From Acidobacteriota bacterium (GTDB lineage: Bacteria; Acidobacteriota; Blastocatellia; UBA7656), in NCBI GenBank assembly GCA_016201275.1, contig JACQDB010000065.1, positions 17,092 through 81,091 of the forward strand: a stretch of 64,000 nucleotides of DNA, read 5' to 3'. A model generated the notes under the pieces. The model did no database searches and was not told where the DNA came from. It worked only from the letters and a program-made list of their open reading frames with translations. This document shows positions 1 to 6,524 of this stretch, piece by piece. The position numbers and the translations under genes are program-made. Every line of letters starts with the position of its first letter. The first letter of the stretch is position 1.

Positions 1-2186
1 TTTGAAATTCTTTTGACCTTAGCTCGCAAAATCCCGCGTTTATTTCCTGCGGAACCAATAGTGAAAACTACTGCATTCACGCCTTTATTGGTTGCATAGC
101 GACCATAAGCCGTATGGCCTTGACCGCAAGGCATCGCCAAAACATCGGGACGAATCGCGGCATACAAAACCGCTGGTAGCTGAATGGGTTCAAACTGCGC
201 GATGGTTCTCAAGTCTCCGCCAATTGCGACTTCTTCAACTGCAATTTCCACTACATCTCCATCCTTGATGCCAAGTTGAGCAGCCGTTTTCGGATTGATC
301 TCAAGCCAACTTCCCCACATCACCGAAGTCATGGCGTCGGGCAATTCTTGAAGCAGAGGCAAGTTCGCTTGCTCGCCAACTCCCAAAGTTGGATGTTCAT
401 AAACCAGAAGCGCAAAAGGATACTCCTGATCTTCGTATGCGTCGGAAAGCAAAGAATCGGTGAGCGGTATGTTTGTCAGGAGTTGGTGGCTTTCTAGCTC
501 ATAAGCGGGGTTGTTTTTCAGCTTATTGATGAAAAATCCTTTTTCACTTAGCGGTTTCCAAGAATCTTCTTCTGCGTCTGTTTCGGCAGCTTTTTTCTTC
601 ACCAAGGCCGGGGTTTCCTTTTTTGCGAAACTGGTGAAGCCTTGTTTTACAGTTTCTTCTATAGACGAAAAAGAAATGGATGCAGCAACTTTGTCTCCTA
701 ATGCACGACTAAGGGCAATGAAAACATCGGCGGTTTGCTTGGTGTTGAATTCAGGTTTCACAACTGGCTGCGTCAAATTCACAATGAATTCGCTTGTTGC
801 CTCTGCATAATTTATATCCCAACTTTCTAAGGAGGTGTGATCAGGCAATAGCAAATCTGCCAGTTCCGAAGTCTCATCCATAAACGATGAAAAACTGGCG
901 ATGAACGGAATCGTTTTCAGCTTTTTTTTGGTTGCAGGAACAACATAAGCAGGGTTGAAATTGTGAATCATTAAAATTTCACAAGGACGATCTGCGATCA
1001 TCATCGGAAATTTGAAGTAATCTATATTTGAAAACCCATTTGGTAGATCCAGCTTTGCCAAAGGAAATGTATAATCTTTTTCTAGCAACAGCATACCGCC
1101 TTTTTGATTGATATTGCCAACCAGCAGATTCAAAAAATTTGCCCATTTTAAACTTGCCAAACTCTTGGTCATTTCTATAGTGCTACTCGTGATGGCAAGC
1201 GGTCTGTCAGACTTGGCAAATTCACGAGCGATGCGAATAATTTTTTCGGCAGCAATATCTGTAAGAGCGGCGGTGTTCTCTGGAGAATAGGCTTCAAAGG
1301 ATTTTATAAAGTTCGCATCAGGCGTGTTCTTAGCCAAGCCCTCACGAAGAATCACTTGAGCAATGGCACACGCAACTAGGGCTTCACTGCCAACTCTTGC
1401 AGGCAACCACTCATCCGCATTTGCGCCTGTGAGCGACATTCGCGGTTCAACCTGAACAAATTTACCGCGAACCTTTCCGCTGGCGCGACGGAAATCGCCG
1501 TAGGCTCGCGAGTACAGAATTGGCGAATGCCAGGTCTCTAAAAATCGCGCCCCAAACGATAACAAAAACGTCGCGTTGGCTATATCAAAAACTGGTTTGT
1601 TGACGAAAGGATAGCTGTTTAAGAAGCCACTGATGGCGCTATCCTCATTGAACAAGCGGTTGACTAAATAAGCATGTGAGCCAAAGGCTTCCATGAAACG
1701 TGTTGCGATATGAGCCGTCATTCCTCTGCGATCATTGGTAAAAAAATGCACGCTGTTTGCCTTGCCTATGGCGCTCAAATCACGCAGTTTGTCGGCGAGT
1801 ATCTTAATCGCTTCGTCCCAACTGATCTCTGCAAACTGCCCTGAAAAGCGTTCGCCGACACGCTTCATCGGCGCTTTAATGCGATCAGGGTTGTACAAAA
1901 CTTGCAACCCCGCCTGCCCTCTTGCACACAATGCGCCGCGATTGACGGGGTGCTGTGGATTGCCTTCAATCTTGTTGGCTTTGTGGTCGCGGGTTCGCAC
2001 AACGATGCCGCAACCGGCGTCGCACATAGCGCAGGTCGAAGCTTTCCACACATCTATCCCCGGCACATATTCGTCATCGGGAATCAAGGCGGGAATCAAT
2101 TTTTCTTCAGGATGTCCGCACGCACTTAGCATTCCGGCGCTGGTGGCACCGACGCCGGTCAGGATTATAAATTCGCGTCTTTTCAT
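1..2186 (-). CDS. Molybdopterin oxidoreductase (CISM family, ActB/Qrc/Psr-like), C-terminus off the window
   Basis: This is an exported molybdopterin-family subunit of a quinone-linked respiratory complex. The frame stays open for 728 codons from the ATG at 2186 to the left edge, so the C-terminus is missing. The N-terminus has a KRREF motif and a hydrophobic stretch ending in LSAC, compatible with Tat export plus lipidation. Four Cys (CAMC, DAGC, then GALC about 30 residues on) fit a [4Fe-4S] site. The final visible part (GQGHTAYGRYA) is the molybdopterin dinucleotide-binding fold. The pentaheme cytochrome gene upstream recalls Alternative Complex III (actA-actB) or Qrc; whether an ActB-type Fe-S domain follows cannot be seen. 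Roughly 300-1350 is much more AT-rich than the rest of the gene. Confidence 0.85.
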   Translation of the reverse strand, partial: MKRREFIILTGVGATSAGMLSACGHPEEKLIPALIPDDEYVPGIDVWKASTCAMCDAGCGIVVRTRDHKANKIEGNPQHPVNRGALCARGQAGLQVLYNPDRIKAPMKRVGERFSGQFAEISWDEAIKILADKLRDLSAIGKANSVHFFTNDRRGMTAHIATRFMEAFGSHAYLVNRLFNEDSAISGFLNSYPFVNKPVFDIANATFLLSFGARFLETWHSPILYSRAYGDFRRASGKVRGKFVQVEPRMSLTGANADEWLPARVGSEALVACAIAQVILREGLAKNTPDANFIKSFEAYSPENTAALTDIAAEKIIRIAREFAKSDRPLAITSSTIEMTKSLASLKWANFLNLLVGNINQKGGMLLLEKDYTFPLAKLDLPNGFSNIDYFKFPMMIADRPCEILMIHNFNPAYVVPATKKKLKTIPFIASFSSFMDETSELADLLLPDHTSLESWDINYAEATSEFIVNLTQPVVKPEFNTKQTADVFIALSRALGDKVAASISFSSIEETVKQGFTSFAKKETPALVKKKAAETDAEEDSWKPLSEKGFFINKLKNNPAYELESHQLLTNIPLTDSLLSDAYEDQEYPFALLVYEHPTLGVGEQANLPLLQELPDAMTSVMWGSWLEINPKTAAQLGIKDGDVVEIAVEEVAIGGDLRTIAQFEPIQLPAVLYAAIRPDVLAMPCGQGHTAYGRYATNKGVNAVVFTIGSAGNKRGILRAKVKRIS

Positions 2187-2190
2187 ATTT

Positions 2191-2296
2191 TTATTCTTGG
2201 TTATTGGTTCTTGGTTACTGGTTACTGGTTGCTTTTGGAGTTCAAGTAACCAGTAACCAATAACCAGTAACCAATAACCAAGAACCAGTAACCAAT
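2191..2296. repeat. Inverted heptamer arrays between two respiratory genes
   Basis: The left arm (2195-2231) is a tandem run of 7-base units of the type GGTTATT/GGTTACT/GGTTCTT. The right arm (2246-2296) is the reverse complement type (AACCAGT/AACCAAT). The arms can form an imperfect hairpin with stems over 30 bp and a loop of about 14 bases. It separates the pentaheme cytochrome gene from the molybdopterin oxidoreductase gene, so it would lie within their mRNA if they are co-transcribed. Confidence 0.85.
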
Positions 2297-2297
2297 A

Positions 2298-2816
2298 TCA
2301 CCGATGACAAACGTAACAATCTATGCTCACCTTGCGTTGGCGATGACATTCAATACACCAGCCCATAGTGTGTTTGACTTCGCGACGCATCTTCTGCAAT
2401 TGAGGAACATTGCCGTGGCAATCGGTGCAGGCGATGTTGGCTTTGACGTGCGGCTTGTGCGAAAAGAAGACATCGGCTTCCGGGTCGAAGAAATAGACCC
2501 GCACCCATTTCGGCTGTTCCTGGCGCTGGGCGTATGCCGCAAGCTTTTGCACTTCGGGGCTATCGGTCTTCACGGCTTCGTGACAACCCATGCAGGTGGT
2601 GATATTGGGAATCGTGGCGTGTGCCGATTTATCGGCGTATTCGTGACAGAAATCGCAATCCAGTTGCGGCCCGTCCGGCTTCGATATATGTTGCCAGTGA
2701 TTGTAGGCGATGGGTTGATCGGGAGCCACCGGTTGGCTAGCGGCGCGCCAAGCCAACCATACGGCAATCAAGATCGCCACCCCGACCAGCAAAAAGATTT
2801 TCAGCCCTCGTTTCAT
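2298..2816 (-). CDS. Membrane-anchored pentaheme cytochrome c (ActA/QrcA-like)
   Basis: This 172-residue protein has an uncleaved N-terminal membrane anchor (about residues 6-24) and five CXXCH heme sites: 54-58, 75-79, 130-134, 154-158 and 167-171. Extra His in NHWQH and FFSHKPH are likely distal ligands, as in class III-type multiheme cytochromes. It would carry electrons on the periplasmic side between the partner molybdopterin subunit encoded just downstream on the same strand and soluble acceptors or donors. Five hemes with an N-terminal anchor fit ActA of Alternative Complex III; QrcA of menaquinone reductase is the main alternative. The heme count is certain, the complex assignment is inferred. 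Confidence 0.85.
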   Translation of the reverse strand: MKRGLKIFLLVGVAILIAVWLAWRAASQPVAPDQPIAYNHWQHISKPDGPQLDCDFCHEYADKSAHATIPNITTCMGCHEAVKTDSPEVQKLAAYAQRQEQPKWVRVYFFDPEADVFFSHKPHVKANIACTDCHGNVPQLQKMRREVKHTMGWCIECHRQRKVSIDCYVCHR

Positions 2817-3063
2817 GAACAGCTTGCCTTGTTTGTGCTGCTGTGAATGATTGCCATGCCGCTGTCGTAAAGCCTGACGATGGCGCGGCTTTACGACGAC
2901 CTTGCGGCTGTATTGCGTTTTACGGCGTTGCTACTTTGCTACCTGAATATAAGGCAATTGATTAAATCACAGAGTCGCTCTATAGAAAAGCTCTCGGCGA
3001 TAGGCTGGCGACAACACGGGCAAAAACCCTGTCGCCAGCCTTTGAAACTGCCTGCGACCTCTT

Positions 3064-4521
3064 CTACTTCACCCAATACAGACGCAGTTGAAAACGATCT
3101 TCCCGACGATTCGGCTGTCGGCTGCCCTGCTGGAAGACCAGATGTTGATACTCCGGCGTGATACGCAATTCATGGTGCAGCCAGAGATTGACATAGGCTG
3201 TGACGCCTTTCATATCGTTATGATTTAGGTTGCGCGCCGGGTCGAACCAATCATAACGCAGGCCTACCGCACTGATGTCGTTGATCGCCATAATCATCGC
3301 TTCAGCAAACTGGCCGAGGCTGGTGAACTGTCCACCTGCGCCTATAGTGTCGCGTCCGCGCTGTATGCCGTAGAGCAAACGCGCACGCTTGACAGGATAG
3401 CCGGCATAAAACCCCAGGCGATAAAAATCATTCTTGAAAAACGGCAGGCTGGCTAGATCTATCGGCGGGTCGGAAGCGGCTGAGGTGGTGGCTAGGGCGG
3501 GAAAAACCGAGGCGGCCAAGGGCAGCCGGTGAGCCAATCTCACCGGCCAAGTCGTTGTGCTGGCATCAGCACTGGCGCAAGTCGCCAACGGCGCACAAGA
3601 AGAAGTTGCCAAATCCAGACGCGGCAGATAGGACCGCCCCTTGTAGTAATACAAAGAAAGATTGCCGCCCTCGTGAGCCAATGTCTGATTGACGTAGAGT
3701 TGAAAATCGGGGCCGCCTTTGCGCGAAGCCCCCAGCGCTTTGCTGAACGGCTCTTTTCTGCCGAACGGTTCCAGATGACCAGCCGCGTCGGCCTTGAGTC
3801 GTAGGCCGCCGAGAAGCTGCCCACTAATGGTGGTGCGTTTGTAGTGATAGCCGAGGCTAACGCCTTGCTGATGAAAACCCAGCGGCGTGAAAAAGGTGTC
3901 CTGATTGAAATGGGCGGTACGCAATTCTTGAATGAAGGGGCGCGTGTCACTCGCTACATAAGTCTCCGACCCACCAAACCCTTCATACGGATGCGGAACT
4001 CCGGCGCGCAGGTCTATAAAGTGGGTGTTTTTGCCATAGGTGAAGCGAATCGTGCCTTCGAGTCTTTCCTTCAACTCGGTCTCGTTGGACGCTTCCGGCC
4101 ACATGGTGATCTTCAGATTCGAGGAAAAATATTTCGACACCGGCCCGTACCACAAATATCCTTCTGCCGCGAACAACTTGACCTGTTGCACGGTCGCCAC
4201 GGCTGTCGCCGTCGCTGAACGCCGTGCATCATAACGCGGTTGCAGACGAAAGCCTAGGTGGTCGGTCAGCCTATTTTTTCGATCACTGTTTTTGCCGATC
4301 TCTTCGGGCATACGAAATCCGGCAGCGCGAAATTGATAGCCGGTCTCGTTCAAACGCGGCGGCGAGGTGTGACAGGTCGAACAAGGCACTCCATAGCGCC
4401 GCGCAAACATCGGTATTCCCTGCACACGAGTGCTGAAAAAATGGCAGGAAAGCGCCAGGCAGGCAGCGACAACAACGACTGGCACTGCCTTTTTCAAAAT
4501 GAATTTTCTACTTACCCTCAT
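3064..4521 (-). CDS. Monoheme outer-membrane beta-barrel cytochrome-like protein
   Basis: This 485-residue protein starts at 4521, where GGAGG lies 7-8 bases upstream; an upstream in-frame start at 4665 lacks such a site. It has a signal peptide (about 1-35) and one heme motif, CSTCH at 47-51, in a YGVPCSTCHTSPPRLNETG context. The remainder has alternating aromatic/polar beta-strand character and ends in an aromatic-rich strand (LRLYWVK), as expected for an outer-membrane barrel. Similar one-heme barrels occur beside respiratory complexes in Acidobacteriota and Nitrospirota. A role in moving electrons or a substrate across the outer membrane is inferred from its neighbours. Confidence 0.7.
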   Translation of the reverse strand: MRVSRKFILKKAVPVVVVAACLALSCHFFSTRVQGIPMFARRYGVPCSTCHTSPPRLNETGYQFRAAGFRMPEEIGKNSDRKNRLTDHLGFRLQPRYDARRSATATAVATVQQVKLFAAEGYLWYGPVSKYFSSNLKITMWPEASNETELKERLEGTIRFTYGKNTHFIDLRAGVPHPYEGFGGSETYVASDTRPFIQELRTAHFNQDTFFTPLGFHQQGVSLGYHYKRTTISGQLLGGLRLKADAAGHLEPFGRKEPFSKALGASRKGGPDFQLYVNQTLAHEGGNLSLYYYKGRSYLPRLDLATSSCAPLATCASADASTTTWPVRLAHRLPLAASVFPALATTSAASDPPIDLASLPFFKNDFYRLGFYAGYPVKRARLLYGIQRGRDTIGAGGQFTSLGQFAEAMIMAINDISAVGLRYDWFDPARNLNHNDMKGVTAYVNLWLHHELRITPEYQHLVFQQGSRQPNRREDRFQLRLYWVK

Positions 4522-5231
4522 TATCAATCCTCCTTCACGCGGCAAGTGATGCACCATCAAACGAACGCGCCTCGGGCCAATTGCCCGAAGACGCGGCGAA
4601 TCACTGCGCGCCATCTGCAATGATTGGATATAACAGCGAGACGGAAGGCTGACTCTGAATGCCAAGTCGAGGTTGCACCCTCGCGCTTAACCGGCGCAGA
4701 AATTCCTGTACCCTTCTCTTCTTGCCGGAAAGCGCCAGCAGCATTGTCACGCAGGCGACCCGAAAGCAGCCCAGCATTGCGGCTGTAGGCTTCTGGTTCG
4801 GAGTGCAAACCGGAAGCGCACCACAGGAGCGTCAGGCGCGGATTTCGTTCCCGGTCTGCGGCTCCCCAAGCCTGCGAACAGACAACTACCTTAGCGGCAT
4901 CTTGCAAAAACATTCGACCGTGCGGCAAGGCTTATACGCACGCCGACAAGCGGTCAGCCGGTCTAGGGCAAAATGCCCACAGCGCTGCATCTGGGAACTG
5001 GAAAAAACGGCGGCGCACGAGTTCTGTTGCCTGTCTACAGGAGTCACCGAAATGTTCACCTTGACCAAAACGCAATAAAGGTGAACGGCAGTCCGGCAAA
5101 AATAAGCGATCAGGAACTAGGCGGCCTGACTCTGTGCAAGCGATCCTGTACAACTTCGCAGCGCCCAGCAAAGCACGAATAGGGTTTGCCTTCTATTTCG
5201 TTGTTCGATACGGGAAATAGGCTTGACAGCG
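4522..5231. other. Gene-free stretch between cytochrome genes
   Basis: About 700 bases without a frame that shows a recognisable domain, a good ribosome-binding site or a coherent protein composition. Short open frames exist on both strands but look like chance. No tRNA, array repeat or strong hairpin was seen. It may hold promoters for the flanking minus-strand genes. Confidence 0.4.
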
Positions 5232-5621
5232 TCAGCGTTTTTTGGCGAAGCCGCGCACCCGCCCGACCAGAGCGGCAATCTCTTCTTCCGAAAGCCGGTC
5301 CTTAAAAGCAGGCATATATTTGCCCTCGCCGTTACGAATGGCGGCGGCGATCTGGGCATCCGTGTGGGTTTTCTGCCAGTCGGCGTTAGTGAAATCCGGC
5401 TGTCCTTTGGTGCGCCAATTGGGCAGCCCTTCACCATGTTTGTTATGACACATCGCGCATTTTTCGCCAAACAAAGCAACGGCATCTACGCTGGTAAACG
5501 CCGCCAGCGATGGCAGCGATGCGCCTTGGGTGGTAAGCATAGTGCGGTTCAGCAGCGCGCCGGATGACAACACCAGCACGGCTGACACCAGAGCTAATCT
5601 CAAAAATGATAGGTTTTTCAT
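5232..5621 (-). CDS. Class I monoheme cytochrome c
   Basis: This is a periplasmic electron carrier of 129 residues. The start at 5621 is preceded by GAGG about 10 bases upstream. It has a signal peptide (about 1-33), a heme motif CAMCH at 55-59 and a probable Met axial ligand in KYMPAF near residue 102, followed by the C-terminal helix typical of class I cytochromes (EEEIAALVGRVRGF). It lies in the same orientation as the pentaheme and barrel cytochrome genes and could be the soluble partner of that complex, although a gene-free gap of about 700 bases separates them. Confidence 0.85.
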   Translation of the reverse strand: MKNLSFLRLALVSAVLVLSSGALLNRTMLTTQGASLPSLAAFTSVDAVALFGEKCAMCHNKHGEGLPNWRTKGQPDFTNADWQKTHTDAQIAAAIRNGEGKYMPAFKDRLSEEEIAALVGRVRGFAKKR

Positions 5622-5845
5622 CTTCGGTTTCCTCACGAACAATTCCCGATGCGGCTTGTTTTCTCCAGTCGCCTCGGAATTTCATTTTTATGGCGCTTGC
5701 TCTTGTGCGGCAATGCACCTGATCCGTCACCAAAACCGCGCTACTCTCAGTCCTCTTAATTGACCCTCTACCGGTTTTATACCAATCCTGAGCTTCCACG
5801 AAAAGGCGGCGTTGGCTTTGCGCCTTTTCCAATCGCTACGGTACT

Positions 5846-6275
5846 GACGCAAGGCTTCTATATCCCCTGCCTTACGCCCCTGATGATGGCTCGATATTGA
5901 TTAGTTCCCAAAACCCAGAAGAGTAGGTAGGACTATCGCTGTCGGGTATGTAGCCGAAAAGGCGTATCACCTTACAATAGACTTTTAAGGTCAGGTCTTT
6001 CTTGAAAGAAGAGCGGCAGGATTCAGACTCACGCCTCAAGGCCTAAAGCGTTTGCGTCAACTCACGCTTCAACTCGCGCCTCCAGGCGTAACTCTGAACC
6101 TTCCTCCTCGCCCCCCAGTTTTTCGCCAGAAAAACCTGATCTTAAAAGCTCTAGCTTTCCCGAAAGCTTTGGTGATCGTTGCAGGCTTACTCAGCGCCTG
6201 CGTTTCCCCCATGAAGATGGTTCGATAGTAGAAGGCTTAACGACTCCCTGCCTTCTCCCAAAAGATGGTTCGATA
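5846..6275. repeat. Three-copy covarying hairpin repeat with GATGGTTCGATA tail
   Basis: Copies lie at 5846-5896, 6181-6227 and 6231-6275. Each has a short stem that differs in sequence but keeps pairing (AAGGC/GCCTT, GCAGGC/GCCTGC, AGAAGGC/GCCTTCT), a loop of about 9-13 bases, a C-rich run and a conserved tail GATGG(T/C)TCGATA. Copies 2 and 3 are nearly adjacent. Stem covariation with a fixed tail points to selection on structure. The tail resembles a tRNA T-loop sequence but no tRNA fold is present. Confidence 0.6.
6021..6099. repeat. Long imperfect inverted repeat
   Basis: The left arm 6021-6036 pairs with 6084-6099 at 13 of 16 positions, with further inner pairing (GGCC region with CGCC). 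It lies between copies 1 and 2 of the hairpin repeat and could be part of the same transcribed structure. Confidence 0.4.
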
Positions 6276-6460
6276 AAAACCAATAATGCGTTGGAATTTT
6301 CACAGCTATTTGAATGAACTGCCAGTGCCTTGGTTGAGAGTGCCACATACTATAACAGGCATTTTTCAAAGTCAAGATTTTTTTTGCTTATGCAGCAACA
6401 AAACCAACATCAACAAACAGATGGTAATAAGAATAAAGGTGAAGGGTATAAAAGGTACAA

Positions 6461-6490
6461 GCTCCAAGCAATATAGTTATTACTTGGAGC
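6461..6490 (-). terminator. Probable intrinsic terminator of the SpoIID gene
   Basis: GCTCCAAG (6461-6468) pairs with CTTGGAGC (6483-6490). Reading the minus strand, the hairpin follows the stop codon of the SpoIID-domain gene by about 35 bases and is followed by a weak T-rich tract. Confidence 0.5.
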
Positions 6491-6524
6491 CTGTAATAAG
6501 GAATTAAAACCGCCAGAACTTCGG

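Larger units (their letters stand above)
5622..6524. other. 900-base gene-free stretch with repeated hairpins
   Basis: No convincing protein gene is present. The stretch holds three copies of a hairpin-plus-tail repeat (5846-5896, 6181-6227, 6231-6275), a long imperfect inverted repeat (6021-6099) and a hairpin at 6461-6490 next to the end of the SpoIID gene. The dense structure suggests RNA or repeat elements rather than coding sequence. Confidence 0.5.

Noticed and set aside
1735..2256. Open frame of 173 codons on the plus strand
   Set aside because: It lies entirely antisense to the molybdopterin oxidoreductase, whose frame has clear cofactor motifs and an export signal.
2304..2846. Open frame of 180 codons on the plus strand
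   Set aside because: It is antisense to the pentaheme cytochrome, which has five heme motifs. The plus-strand protein has no family features.
4659..5078. Open frame of 139 codons on the plus strand between cytochrome genes
   Set aside because: No ribosome-binding site, no domain, and Cys/Arg/Ser-rich composition typical of chance frames in GC-rich DNA.
5885..6275. GGTTCGATA-like sequences that recall a tRNA T-arm
   Set aside because: No acceptor stem, D-arm or anticodon arm could be folded around any of the three copies.
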